Position numbers and translations under genes: made by a program. Below the pieces are notes generated by a model, which was not told the DNA's origin, did not search any database, and saw only the letters and a program-made list of their open reading frames with translations. A DNA stretch of 64,000 nt from Virgibacillus profundi (GTDB lineage: Bacteria > Bacillota > Bacilli > Bacillales > Amphibacillaceae), in NCBI RefSeq assembly GCF_002287375.1, contig NZ_NPOA01000006.1, positions 124,001-188,000 of the forward strand, given 5' to 3'. This document shows, piece after piece, positions 17,874 through 26,049 of the stretch; position 1 is the stretch's first letter, and every line of letters starts with the position of its first letter.

Positions 17874-18344
17874 ATGAGTGAGGAACAGGTTCTATATAAT
17901 ACAGCCAATGTGACAACTGACGACAAAAGATATGCCGGCTTTTGGATGCGTTTTTGGGCTTACTTGGCTGATTTAATTATTATTTTCAGCATTAACGGCC
18001 TCCTGCTTAGTCCATTAAAGTTTCTTAATGATGGAGCGGGAATTGAAATTGGATTCTGGACATTAACCGGTGTCATAGGAGCTATCGTATTCTATGTTTA
18101 CTTTTTACTGATGACAAAGTACTTTGGCCAGACATTAGGAAAAATGATTTTTGGGTTGCGTGTAATACGTGAAGATGATGGCCCCCTAAAATGGAGTGAT
18201 CTTCTGTTTAGAGAAGTTGTTGGAAGGTTTCTCCATCGTGTGTTTTTCTTCGCAGTATTACTTTATGCTGTTGTGGCTTTCAGCAGGGAAAAACAGGGGG
18301 TACATGACATGATTGGCAATACCAGGGTTGTACTGGAAAGGTAA
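17874..18344 (+). CDS. yteJ: RDD family membrane protein YteJ
   Basis: 156 residues with the RDD motif region YAGFWMRFWAYLADLIIIF and three hydrophobic segments, plus GQTLGKMIFGLRVI. In B. subtilis YteJ works with SppA in peptide-antibiotic tolerance. ATG follows GGAGGGG. Operon partner of sppA. Confidence 0.9.
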   Translation: MSEEQVLYNTANVTTDDKRYAGFWMRFWAYLADLIIIFSINGLLLSPLKFLNDGAGIEIGFWTLTGVIGAIVFYVYFLLMTKYFGQTLGKMIFGLRVIREDDGPLKWSDLLFREVVGRFLHRVFFFAVLLYAVVAFSREKQGVHDMIGNTRVVLER

Positions 18345-18351
18345 GGCTTAA

Positions 18352-18378
18352 CAAAAAATGCTCTTATAAGGCATTTTT
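18352..18378 (+). terminator. terminator of sppA-yteJ
   Basis: Nine-bp stem AAAAAATGC/GCATTTTTT right after the yteJ stop. The following 18380-18540 contains no gene that I can see. Confidence 0.75.
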
Positions 18379-18541
18379 TGACATTTATGTGAAGATACTA
18401 TAAGTAAATCTATTTACGATGCAAGTGGAAATAGTGAACTGCGAAAAAAGTAATTGATGTTATACCAAAGTTAAAGATAACTGAACAAGTGAGTTTACTA
18501 CAAGGGGAAATTATGGGTTAACAACTAATTAATAGGATGAA

Positions 18542-18567
18542 AACCAGCTCAGGTTGCTGGTTTTTTT
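18542..18567. terminator. terminator, mainly plus strand
   Basis: AACCAGC/GCTGGTT stem followed by T7 on the plus strand and T4 on the minus strand. It probably ends the small minus-strand gene at 18593-18766. Confidence 0.6.
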
Positions 18568-18592
18568 CATGACTATAATGAATTATAATATG

Positions 18593-18766
18593 CTATTCAT
18601 CACCTTCATAAGGTCTTTTTTCCACAAATAATAAAATAATAGTTGCGATAGGTCCAATGAATAATGACAGAAAAAACCAGTTAAGTCCGGTTCTGTTTTT
18701 TCCTTGTGCTAAGCCTGCATTAATTAAAGCAAGCGTTCCCCACCCAACGAAATATTCATTATTCAT
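18593..18766 (-). CDS. small membrane protein, 57 residues
   Basis: Reads MNNEYFVGWGTLALINAGLA, then QGKNRTGLNWFFLSLFIGP and IATIILLFVEKRPYEGDE. Two hydrophobic stretches joined by a basic loop, acidic tail. A GGGGGG ribosome site lies 6-7 bp before the ATG at 18764-18766. Family unknown to me; looks like a two-helix membrane peptide. It is too short for most gene-length cutoffs. Confidence 0.65.
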   Translation of the reverse strand: MNNEYFVGWGTLALINAGLAQGKNRTGLNWFFLSLFIGPIATIILLFVEKRPYEGDE

Positions 18767-18901
18767 AAAATATCCCCCCCTGTTTATTTTTGTTACTAAA
18801 TCATAACATATTATTGCTTTAATTTTTTATCTGAATTAAAATAAAACAAAGAATATTCAACATGGCGGTCAACATAAATTTCATTTGAGGAGTGGGATCA
18901 T

Positions 18902-20506
18902 ATGAACACCGAAACAAATGTACATGACGGACTTGAAAGAATATTGGAACGTGCGAGACGGAATACACTTGGAGATCTATTGGCGAGAACTAGAGATCGT
19001 ATGCCGGAAAAGTTTGCGTTTGCATATCAGGAACAGCGTTTAAATTATGCTGAACTTGATGACATGGTTAACCAAACTGCACATTTATTTTTAGCGGATG
19101 GGATGAAAAAAGGTGACATGATTACGGTGATGTCAAAGAACAGTCTGGATTTTGTTATTGCTAATTTTGCTTTGGCTCGGATCGGGGCAGTGATGATACC
19201 GATTAACTATATGCTGTCAATTGAGGATGTTCAATATATTTTGGAACATGCTGAGGTCAGTGGATTTATTGCTTCTGAGGAATACGCGCCAGTGCTCGAT
19301 CAATCTGCTGGAAGGTTGGAAATTAAGTATCGTTATTTGATGGATGTTCCCACCACGTATGACGGGGAACTTACCTCATGGACAGCATTGTCGAAAGCGA
19401 GGGTTGCGCAACCAACAGACTTTGTTGATGCAGAGATTGCTGATGATGATCTTGCACATGTTCTGTATACGAGTGGAACAGAGTCTCGGCCAAAAGGGGT
19501 TATGCTATCACATAAAAGTATTATAAGTGAATATGTAAGCAGTATTGTAGATGGAAAAATGGCTGCAGAAGATGTAGCAATTCACGCATTGCCACTTTAT
19601 CATAGTGCACAGTTGCATGTATTTTTAGGACCTAGTGTTTATGTGGGATCAAGTGGGATTATCTTAGGGGCAGCAAGTCCTGAGGTGATTTTGAAAACAA
19701 TCGAGGAAGAGGGTGCAACACAGTTGTTTTGTCCACCAACTGTTTGGATTGCTTTGCTTCGCCATCCTGACTTTGATAAACGTGATTTATCTACACTGGA
19801 AAAATGCTACTATGGAGCAGCAATTATGCCACGGGAAATTTTAAAAGAACTAGCTAAGCGTTTGCCTAATGCGAAGTTCTGGAATTTCTATGGACAAACA
19901 GAGGTGGCTCCACTTGCAACAGCACTTCAACCTGAGGATCAATTACGTAAACTTGGATCGGCAGGGGTGGCAACATTGAATGTGCAAACAAAAATTTTCG
20001 ACGATAACGATAATGAGGTTAACCGGGGAGAAATTGGTGAGATTGTCCATCGCACACCACATGCGATGAAGGGATATTTACATGATCCGGAAAAAACTGC
20101 CGAAGCTTTTCGAGGTGGCTGGTTCCATAGTGGTGATCTTGGAGTGATGGATAAGGAAGGCTATGTCACTATTATTGATCGTAAAAAAGATATGATTAAC
20201 ACTGGTGGTGTGAATGTTTCGAGCAGGGAAGTTGAGGAGATGATTTATCAATTGGACGGTGTATCTGAGGTGGCAGTAATTAGTATTCCCGATGCATACT
20301 GGATCGAAGCTATTACGGCAATTGTTGTTCCGAAAGAAGGCATGACTTTAACTGAAGAGAAGGTTATCGAATTTTGTAAAGAAAAGCTGTCGAAATTTAA
20401 GGTTCCCAAATATGTAGAAATTACTGATGAGCTTCCAAAGAACCCAAGTGGGAAAGTGCTGAAGCGGTCATTACGGGTTCGTTATGAAGAACTTAGTGAG
20501 AAATAG
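18902..20506 (+). CDS. acyl-CoA synthetase (AMP-forming)
   Basis: 534 residues, ANL superfamily. P-loop LYTSGTESRPKGVMLSHKS, A5 motif FWNFYGQTEVAP, A8 GWFHSGDLGVMDKEGYVTIIDRKKDMI, and A10 lysine in KNPSGKVLKRSLR. It activates a carboxylic acid (fatty or aromatic) to its CoA thioester. There is no neighbouring beta-oxidation gene, so substrate length is open. ATG with GAGGAG upstream; monocistronic, with a terminator at 20514-20545. Confidence 0.92.
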   Translation: MNTETNVHDGLERILERARRNTLGDLLARTRDRMPEKFAFAYQEQRLNYAELDDMVNQTAHLFLADGMKKGDMITVMSKNSLDFVIANFALARIGAVMIPINYMLSIEDVQYILEHAEVSGFIASEEYAPVLDQSAGRLEIKYRYLMDVPTTYDGELTSWTALSKARVAQPTDFVDAEIADDDLAHVLYTSGTESRPKGVMLSHKSIISEYVSSIVDGKMAAEDVAIHALPLYHSAQLHVFLGPSVYVGSSGIILGAASPEVILKTIEEEGATQLFCPPTVWIALLRHPDFDKRDLSTLEKCYYGAAIMPREILKELAKRLPNAKFWNFYGQTEVAPLATALQPEDQLRKLGSAGVATLNVQTKIFDDNDNEVNRGEIGEIVHRTPHAMKGYLHDPEKTAEAFRGGWFHSGDLGVMDKEGYVTIIDRKKDMINTGGVNVSSREVEEMIYQLDGVSEVAVISIPDAYWIEAITAIVVPKEGMTLTEEKVIEFCKEKLSKFKVPKYVEITDELPKNPSGKVLKRSLRVRYEELSEK

Positions 20507-20513
20507 ATGGAGA

Positions 20514-20545
20514 GAACGCTGCTTTCGACTTTCGGGGCAGCGTTC
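20514..20545 (+). terminator. terminator after acyl-CoA synthetase
   Basis: GAACGCTGC/GCAGCGTTC stem, then a T-rich stretch; convergent with the membrane gene ending at 20564. Confidence 0.75.
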
Positions 20546-20563
20546 CTAATTTTCTGTTTTAAC

Positions 20564-20989
20564 TTAACGTCTTTTTACAATAAATAACCCAATACCTGAG
20601 ATAAAGAAATAAAGTAAAGCAAATATCCATAGATGTAGGAGGGAGACAGTATGATATCCGAGTAATGTTACTCCACCTAAAAAAATGAAAAAGAGAAAAA
20701 TAAATACAAATGATACACCAGCAAAAAACTTAAATACATTTTTCATTGTTCGTTCATCAAATTCGGGTGTGTAGTCTTTCTTTCGTTTAAGTTTTAATAG
20801 ATAGTATGTGGTATAGGCAACTATTACAATAGCTGCAGCAATAATGAAATCCCAAATAAATTCATCCTGGAAAATATAAATCGCATATGTTGCAACTACT
20901 GCAGCACCCGCAGTTACAAATAATCCCATACAAAGTGGCACCCACCTCTCAATAAATGGCATCCACTTTTCAAACTTTTCCTCTTTCAT
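20564..20989 (-). CDS. four-helix membrane protein partnered with XRE regulator
   Basis: 141 residues with four hydrophobic segments (about 15-37, 45-65, 88-110, 117-138) and a basic loop LKLKRKKDYTPEFDERTMKN. The EFDER loop suggests the DUF2178/DUF3796-like proteins commonly found beside small XRE repressors. It overlaps the regulator stop by 4 bases (ATGA), so the two are co-translated. Function unknown. Confidence 0.78.
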   Translation of the reverse strand: MKEEKFEKWMPFIERWVPLCMGLFVTAGAAVVATYAIYIFQDEFIWDFIIAAAIVIVAYTTYYLLKLKRKKDYTPEFDERTMKNVFKFFAGVSFVFIFLFFIFLGGVTLLGYHTVSLLHLWIFALLYFFISGIGLFIVKRR

Positions 20990-21195
20990 CGCTTTACCTC
21001 CTCTAAAATAAAAACTTCATCTATTGGCACATTAAAATAATTTACAATTTTCAATGCAAGCTCAAGACTTGGGTTATATTTATTATTTTCAATAGCGGTA
21101 AACGTTTGCCGTGTTACCTGTAAGTCTTCAGCCATCTTTAATTGTTTAATTCCACGTTCTTTTCTTATTTTTTTTATATTATTTTTTACCGGCAT
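20986..21195 (-). CDS. XRE-family transcriptional regulator
   Basis: 69 residues, a single HTH_3: IRKERGIKQLKMAEDLQVTR followed by QTFTAIENNKYNPSLELALKI. Small stand-alone regulator of the YvaO/YozG kind. Two identical inverted repeats lie just upstream and are likely its operators, so autoregulation together with the membrane gene is expected. Confidence 0.9.
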   Translation of the reverse strand: MPVKNNIKKIRKERGIKQLKMAEDLQVTRQTFTAIENNKYNPSLELALKIVNYFNVPIDEVFILEEVKR

Positions 21196-21212
21196 TTATT
21201 TTGCCACCTCAA

Positions 21213-21276
21213 ATGTAAATATATCTTTACATATTTTATAGCATATTTAAATTTAAATGTAAAGAACTATTTACAT
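21213..21276. promoter_or_regulatory. twin operators ATGTAAA-N6-TTTACAT
   Basis: Two perfect 7-bp inverted repeats, 21213-21232 and 21257-21276, share the same half-sites and a 6-bp spacer. Centres are 44 bp apart, about four helical turns. They sit between the XRE regulator (minus) and sspL (plus). Confidence 0.75.
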
Positions 21277-21353
21277 TTTTGTTTTGTTTGTACAAAAAAC
21301 AAATAGCATAGAATAAAAAAATATTGAAACACTATCTACTGGAGGTGTTTCCA

Positions 21354-21494
21354 GTGGCGAAAAAGAATGATAATTGGAGTAAACGAAAAGTGAATTCAAG
21401 TACAAATCCCCAGGGGCTGTCTGAAGATGTGGCAGATCAGCAACCAAAGTCACAGCTTGAGCAGCGATCCAAAAAGAAAAATACAAAGATTTAG
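21354..21494 (+). CDS. sspL: small acid-soluble spore protein L-like
   Basis: 46 residues from GTG 21354 (GGAGGTG upstream): MAKKNDNWSKRKVNSS, TNPQGLSEDVADQQ, PKSQLEQRSKKKNTKI. The pattern TPQG ... PKtELEeRaKKsNTK matches B. subtilis SspL as I remember it. Minor spore protein made under SigG in the forespore. It supports an endospore-forming host. Confidence 0.7.
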   Translation: MAKKNDNWSKRKVNSSTNPQGLSEDVADQQPKSQLEQRSKKKNTKI

Positions 21495-21497
21495 TAG

Positions 21498-21755
21498 GTG
21501 AATGAGATCGATCATACATTAGATTATTTGCGTGAGCCACTATCAAATTATATGGAAAATGAAATGTGTGAGCAAATTGTTAAAAAGATTGAAATAAACA
21601 GCTATACAGGTGAAGGTGAGTTTGTAAAAGATTTGGATGAAGAAGAGATGGCGTATTTGAATGGTGTGTTGGAGCAGGAGCTCAATTATGCTAAAAGTGT
21701 TCAGCATGATAACAGGGTAAAAGAACTAACTGAAGTGTACGAGCTCTTATTGTGA
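21498..21755 (+). CDS. hypothetical acidic protein after sspL
   Basis: 85 residues, GTG start 3 bases after the sspL stop, so probably translationally coupled. Very acidic, helical, no membrane segment: IDHTLDYLREPLSNYMENEM, DLDEEEMAYLNGVLEQEL. I do not recognise the family. Position suggests co-expression with a spore gene. Confidence 0.6.
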   Translation: MNEIDHTLDYLREPLSNYMENEMCEQIVKKIEINSYTGEGEFVKDLDEEEMAYLNGVLEQELNYAKSVQHDNRVKELTEVYELLL

Positions 21756-21786
21756 GGCCAAATTAAAAGTTAGGATAAAATTCCCA

Positions 21787-21815
21787 TTGAAATTTTGTCG
21801 TAAAAGGTATACTAT
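21787..21815 (+). promoter_or_regulatory. SigA promoter of 6S-like RNA
   Basis: TTGAAA (21787-21792), 17-bp spacer, TACTAT (21810-21815). Confidence 0.65.
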
Positions 21816-21822
21816 ATAAATA

Positions 21823-22010
21823 CAAGCTACGATGTACGTATTCAATTAAGTTTTAACCTCTAACAGATGAATAGGGAGTTTTACATCGGAACTAAAATGT
21901 CGAGCCGTCGTAGAGTAACGGAAGGCAGGAGGGTTTCTGCAAACACCCACTTGGAGAAGTGGTGGTTTAAAACTTTTTATTATATAATACGGCAATTGTG
22001 GCCTGTAACT
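21823..22010 (+). ncRNA. 6S RNA-like long hairpin RNA (candidate)
   Basis: A promoter, then a long imperfect closing stem: CGTATT...AAGTTTTAACC pairs with GGTTTAAAACTT...AATACG, a central open region and an apical part with small hairpins (for example CCACTT/AAGTGG). Length of about 190 nt, rod shape and lack of ORF fit Firmicute 6S RNA, which binds SigA-RNA polymerase. I call it by architecture, not by a full sequence match. A terminator-like hairpin lies at 22024-22055. Confidence 0.5.
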
Positions 22011-22023
22011 TATACAAATAATC

Positions 22024-22055
22024 GGGACCAGTTTCTTAATTGAAGCTGGTCTTTT
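22024..22055 (+). terminator. terminator after 6S-like RNA
   Basis: GACCAG/CTGGTC stem followed by TTTTTCGTTTTTT. Confidence 0.75.
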
Positions 22056-22118
22056 TCGTTTTTTATAAGTGGTTTTTATCGTAAGTCTTGCTACTTTTAA
22101 TCTTCACAATAGATAGAA

Positions 22119-22537
22119 ACTGCGACGTAGTGAAAATTATCTAACATGACGATTTCTTTTATTCTAATGATGATTGAGAGCTAAAACTCGCTTCGGCAGA
22201 ATACTTCGCTTTCCACGGGCACGGCCTCAGCCTCCTCGAGAAAACCACTCTGCGGGGTCTTCGGACACGTGCTGTTCCCGTAGGAGTCTTCGTATTCTGC
22301 CTACGCTAGTAAGGATTATCTTAATAGTTTGATGTAATCTAATGTTAAATCATCTTTTGAAGGTGAAAGCACCATCCCAGCGGAGGAAACACATTGAAGA
22401 CTCCTGCGGGAGGAAAGGCATAGGTGAGACCCCGCAGTGCGTAGCACGAGGAGGCTCACCAGCCGCCCGCGGAAAGCGAAATGTGTTTCCGTAGCGGTAG
22501 ATTTAGCACATATTATCATTAAAAGTTACTTCGCAGT
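22119..22537 (+). repeat. inverted-repeat-bounded non-coding element, copy B
   Basis: About 419 bp between ACTGCGACGTAG and GTTACTTCGCAGT, terminal inverted repeats matching at 10 of the first 11 bases. It contains the GGGCACGGCCTCAGCC...CGGACACGTGCT module and the GCGGAGGAAACACA...GCCCGCGGAAAGCG module also seen in copies A and C. G+C-rich, foldable, no gene. Confidence 0.75.
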
Positions 22538-22672
22538 CTATAGATTTTGTGAAACAACAAATCCTTATGAAAAACAGCCTTATCATATAACTAAATGTTT
22601 TGGTTGTTGATTTGAATTGGATATTATATTTATTCCTCTGCAAAGGTTAGAATAAGTATAAGAGGTGATTGG

Positions 22673-23041
22673 ATGAGTTTTCATTATGAATTAATTGATC
22701 ATGTTCAATTAGCAGCTCCAAAGAACGGGGAAGATCAGGCAAGAAAGTTTTACGATGCTTTATTAGGTTTTAAGGAAATCGAAAAGCCAGATTCATTACG
22801 TAAAAATGGTGGTGTTTGGTTTCAAGCAGGATCTGTCCATATACATATTGGCATAGAGGATCCATTTTGTCCGGCAAAAAAAGCACATCCTGCAATTCGG
22901 GTGAAAAATATTGAAGCTATGAAAAAGTATTTGAAGGAAAAGAATGTGGACTTTTCGATAGATGAACTTCTGCCTTGTGCAAATCGTTTTTACGTTTCAG
23001 ACCCATTTGGCAATCGGATTGAATTTTTGGAATGGATGTAA
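22673..23041 (+). CDS. VOC (glyoxalase/dioxygenase fold) family protein
   Basis: 122 residues, one VOC module: YELIDHVQLAAPKNGEDQAR with a metal-ligand His, SVHIHIGIEDPF, and C-terminal SDPFGNRIEFLEWM with the Glu ligand. Such single-domain proteins include lyases, hydrolases and antibiotic-resistance binders; nothing nearby narrows it. Monocistronic, ATG after GAGGTGA. Confidence 0.88.
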   Translation: MSFHYELIDHVQLAAPKNGEDQARKFYDALLGFKEIEKPDSLRKNGGVWFQAGSVHIHIGIEDPFCPAKKAHPAIRVKNIEAMKKYLKEKNVDFSIDELLPCANRFYVSDPFGNRIEFLEWM

Positions 23042-23126
23042 ACAATTATTATTTGCTCGAAATTACTTTAATGTCTTTTTATTTGTAGAACAAGAAATAA
23101 AAAGCTACCTAGCCATACAATATGAA

Positions 23127-23158
23127 AGGAAATGCGTTGCGTTATAATGGCATTTCCT
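23127..23158 (+). terminator. terminator after VOC gene
   Basis: AGGAAATGC/GCATTTCCT stem with a 14-base loop. Confidence 0.65.
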
Positions 23159-23241
23159 ATTTCGTGTGCTCACCTTGGCTTTTAGAAATTAGTCGAAATT
23201 TATAATTAAATGTAGATTATTATAAATTTTCTAAAAACGTC

Positions 23242-23270
23242 TTGACTTATATAAGCCTGTTCACTATTAT
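23242..23270 (+). promoter_or_regulatory. SigA promoter of DUF2294 gene
   Basis: TTGACT (23242-23247), 17-bp spacer, TATTAT (23265-23270). Confidence 0.75.
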
Positions 23271-23298
23271 AATTAATAATAGGATGGAGGGTGGAACT

Positions 23299-23685
23299 GT
23301 GAATGTAGCTTTTTCCTCAACTGATACTCGTGTACTAAAGAAGACGATTGCTCAGGTTTATAATAGGATCAATCAGGAATTCTATGCAACTGGAGTAGTA
23401 AGTCAACGAATTAATGTTTTTAGTGACAGGATCATTATCTTCGCACAACACAAAAGGATACCTGCTTTTACTGCATTGAGTAAAAACTTTAAGGAACTGA
23501 CAACTTATGCTGATGCTGCGCTTATTTCTGAATTTAAATCAAAATTAAAACAGGAAATTGAAGAAGTGACGGGACACCGGGCAATATCTGTTTTAAAAGA
23601 TTATGATACGGTGACAGAGCATGCCTGCTGTGTAGTTATTTTTGATAAAGAAAACTCGCCGATTGATGTACCTGTAAGGGAATGA
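23299..23685 (+). CDS. DUF2294 domain protein
   Basis: 128 residues from GTG 23299 (GGAGGG 7 bp before); the promoter at 23242 excludes a farther upstream start. It contains the DUF2294 pattern LKKTIAQVYNRINQEFYATG, a middle INVFSDRIIIFAQHKRIPAF and EEVTGHRAISVLKDYD. The family is common near Na+ or flavin genes in Bacilli but has no proven role. Stand-alone. Confidence 0.82.
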   Translation: MNVAFSSTDTRVLKKTIAQVYNRINQEFYATGVVSQRINVFSDRIIIFAQHKRIPAFTALSKNFKELTTYADAALISEFKSKLKQEIEEVTGHRAISVLKDYDTVTEHACCVVIFDKENSPIDVPVRE

Positions 23686-23800
23686 CAATACCCTGTCTGC
23701 ACAAAAATTGCGTTTAAGATCTGCTGTATATCATCGAACGTCTTCCAATCGACAGCTTGTACTTTCCTAACGGTGTGAAGAAACTTAGTTTTCTTTAATG

Positions 23801-23945
23801 ATCTGGAATGTTAGCGCAGGTTCGCTTTATTCCAGGCTGTTTCTAGAAACGGTTACATAAAATCTCTGTTATACGGAGATTATTTGAACCGCAGACTTAA
23901 AATATTTCCATTAATGGAGAAATATTTTAAGATTGCGGTTTTTTT
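23801..23945 (+). promoter_or_regulatory. conserved purine-locus leader RNA, copy 1 (attenuator)
   Basis: Hairpin AGCG/CGCT with loop CAGGTT, then P1-like CGGTT (23850-23854) pairing with AACCG (23887-23891), enclosing hairpin AATCTCTG-TTATA-CGGAGATT (23861-23881). The 3' strand of P1 overlaps the start of a long terminator (23889-23945: CCGCA...TGCGG around a 13-bp CTTAAAATATTTC/GAAATATTTTAAG stem, then T7). Folding of P1 would pull the terminator base away from the T-run, i.e. antitermination. Nearly the same leader precedes the amidohydrolase operon. It is not a standard purine aptamer. The rest of 23946-24194 is a 250-nt leader without a clear gene. Confidence 0.7.
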
Positions 23946-24194
23946 ATATTCTGTAGAGGAATTAATTCATATAAAAACATAGAAATCAACAATGAAAGAA
24001 AAATAGCAACTTGTAAATCAATGCAGATAGGAGGGATTAGCAGCTACTTCATTAAGACAATAATTAGCTGAAGGAGGGTTTAATTAGGTATTCTTCTTGT
24101 AGGTAGAAGTAGGTCTATTGAAAAAATGAGTTTATAGTACACCCCATAAATTGGTTTATGTTGAACTTAAACAATTAATAGGGAGTGAAAGAAA

Positions 24195-25724
24195 TTGGAT
24201 AAAACTGCTGTTCATTATCCTTGGTTTAAGAAAGAAGATACAGATGCTTTTTTTGCATTGTTTCAGAACAACCTGGCAAACTTTGTAATTATATCTGTTT
24301 CAATGTTAGGTATGGGGTTTCCGGCAGAGATTGTGTTTGGACGTGTAGTTCCCGGTGCAGCAGTAGCTGTATTGGCTGGTAATCTGTACTATGCCCATAT
24401 GGCGAAAAAATTAGCTATTAAAGAACAGCGTACAGATGTAACTGCATTAGCCTATGGTATTAGCACCCCGCCAATGTTTGTCTTTTTATTTGGAGTGATG
24501 GCACCGGCATTGGCACTAACAGAAAGTCATGAAATGGCCTGGAAGATTGCTGTAGCTGCCTGTTTTATAAGTGGGATTGTTGAAGCGTTAATGGGGTTTA
24601 TTGGTAAATGGATACACAGAAATATTCCAAGGGCTGCGATGCTTGGTGCATTAGCAGGTTTGGCACTCACCTTCATTGCTGGAGAAATGATGTTTAATAC
24701 ACTACAAATACCTGTGGTTGGACTTGTTGTACTTGCAATTATCATCGTCGGGATCATTGGTAAAATTGCGATGCCATTCAAAATTCCTGCTACATTATTT
24801 GCAATAGTCATTGGAACTTTATTAGCATATATGTTGGGATATGCAAAATTGGATGGAATTACCGAAGGACTTTCCCAATTCGGTTTTTATCCATTCCTTC
24901 CGACATTAGCTTCTATTGAAGGGTTGGGACTTCTTTTTGGTACTGCAGCAACTATTTTTGCTGTTGTGGTTCCGATCACGATTTATAATGCAATTGAAAC
25001 GATGAACAATGTAGAAGCGGTTGGCGCACTTGGAGATAAATACGATATAAAGGAGAGCATGATTACTGATGGGATTGGTACAATGGTTGGACCTATTTTT
25101 GGTGGAGCATTCCCAACTACAGTATACATGGCATCTACCGGATCTAAATGGATGGGTGCTGGAAGAGGCTATAGCATTTTAAATGGGATCGTTTATATTT
25201 TTGCTGCCATGTTCGGTCTTGTTGCCGTTATCTCTTCTATTATTCCTATTTCTGCCATTGCACCAATTATGGTGTTTATAGGAATTACCATGATTGCAAC
25301 TGCTTATCAGACGTCACACAGTAAATACTTTCCGGCAATTGCGATTGCTATGATTCCATATTTCTCAAATTACATCATGACAAGGTTTAACAGCGGTGCA
25401 GAGGAAATCGTCGCTGATATTTCAGGAGCTATTGTTCCATTGGGGCAGGGTGCACTTATTTCAGCGATCATTTTAGGTGCGATAGTGGTATGTATTATTG
25501 ATATTGACTTCAAGCGGGCAACAATGTTCTCCCTTGCTGGTACACTTCTATCGTTTTTTGGTATCATTCATGCACCAGCAATAGCTTTTAATGCATCTCC
25601 TGAATATGCAATCGGTTATTTGGTAATTGGATTATACTTCCTGATCATGTCAAGAACAGCGAGTGTGATGCAGAAAAAGCAACTTAATACACAAGAAGAA
25701 TTAACTGATAGAAAAGCCAATTAA
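24195..25724 (+). CDS. NCS2/AzgA-type nucleobase permease (putative xanthine/purine)
   Basis: 509 residues, about 12-13 membrane segments. N-terminal HYPWFKKEDTDAFFALFQNN, then LGMGFPAEIVFGRVVPGAA; NAIETMNNVEAVGALGDKYD matches the TM8 region that carries substrate-binding Glu in purine permeases, followed by GTMVGPIFGGAFPTTVYM. Start ATT-GGATAAA: the frame begins at TTG 24195 after GGGAGTGAAAG. It imports a purine base by cation symport. The leader shared with the downstream catabolic operon makes a xanthine/hypoxanthine-type substrate likely. Confidence 0.88.
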   Translation: MDKTAVHYPWFKKEDTDAFFALFQNNLANFVIISVSMLGMGFPAEIVFGRVVPGAAVAVLAGNLYYAHMAKKLAIKEQRTDVTALAYGISTPPMFVFLFGVMAPALALTESHEMAWKIAVAACFISGIVEALMGFIGKWIHRNIPRAAMLGALAGLALTFIAGEMMFNTLQIPVVGLVVLAIIIVGIIGKIAMPFKIPATLFAIVIGTLLAYMLGYAKLDGITEGLSQFGFYPFLPTLASIEGLGLLFGTAATIFAVVVPITIYNAIETMNNVEAVGALGDKYDIKESMITDGIGTMVGPIFGGAFPTTVYMASTGSKWMGAGRGYSILNGIVYIFAAMFGLVAVISSIIPISAIAPIMVFIGITMIATAYQTSHSKYFPAIAIAMIPYFSNYIMTRFNSGAEEIVADISGAIVPLGQGALISAIILGAIVVCIIDIDFKRATMFSLAGTLLSFFGIIHAPAIAFNASPEYAIGYLVIGLYFLIMSRTASVMQKKQLNTQEELTDRKAN

Positions 25725-25828
25725 ATTTTCTAAATGAAGTAGGCAGTCTATCTGATGGTCTCCTTTATTTTTACAGGGAACCTAATCTACCCGAATATAT
25801 TTAATAAAAACAATTTTCGGAATATATG

Positions 25829-25857
25829 TTGACATTTGTAAGCAGATTCATTAAAAT
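25829..25857 (+). promoter_or_regulatory. SigA promoter of the purine/BMC operon
   Basis: TTGACA (25829-25834), exactly 17 bp, TAAAAT (25852-25857). Start near 25864. Confidence 0.85.
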
Positions 25858-25863
25858 ATAATT

Positions 25864-26049
25864 AATAACAATGAAACGTAAATAAAAATTATATCTTCTT
25901 TAACGCTCAGGTGCATTAACGCAGGATCGTTTTTGTTCCGGGCTGTTCTTGAAGCGGTTACATTAAGTCTCTGTTATACGGAGGTTATTTGAACCGCAGA
26001 TTTAGAATATTTCCTGTATGGAAATTATTTTAAGTCTGCGGTTTTTTTT
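25864..26049 (+). promoter_or_regulatory. conserved purine-locus leader RNA, copy 2 (attenuator)
   Basis: Same design as at 23801: hairpin AACG/CGTT with loop CAGGAT, P1 GCGGTT (25954-25959)/AACCGC (25992-25997), inner CTCTG-TTATA-CGGAG (25969-25983), then a terminator starting in P1 (25994-26049) with a T7 run. The core GCGGTTACATTAAG / TCTCTGTTATACGG / TTATTTGAACCGCAG is nearly identical to copy 1 while flanks differ, and stems keep pairing (AGCG/CGCT versus AACG/CGTT). After it, 26050-26173 has a possible 16-codon ORF (ATG 26084, MNKWQIKCVNRGSYRI) behind GAGGGGG. Confidence 0.75.

Noticed and set aside
22316-22519. 67-codon minus-strand ORF
   Set aside because: Lies within repeat B and is not conserved as a frame in copies A and C.
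22680-23680. CRISPR array or prophage remains in the window
   Set aside because: No regularly spaced direct repeats, cas, integrase or phage structural genes anywhere.
23801-23945. Canonical purine riboswitch or ANTAR-type target at the permease leader
   Set aside because: The TTTCTACC and CCGTAAA aptamer blocks are missing, and the hexaloop CAGGTT lacks the A at position 1 expected for ANTAR targets.
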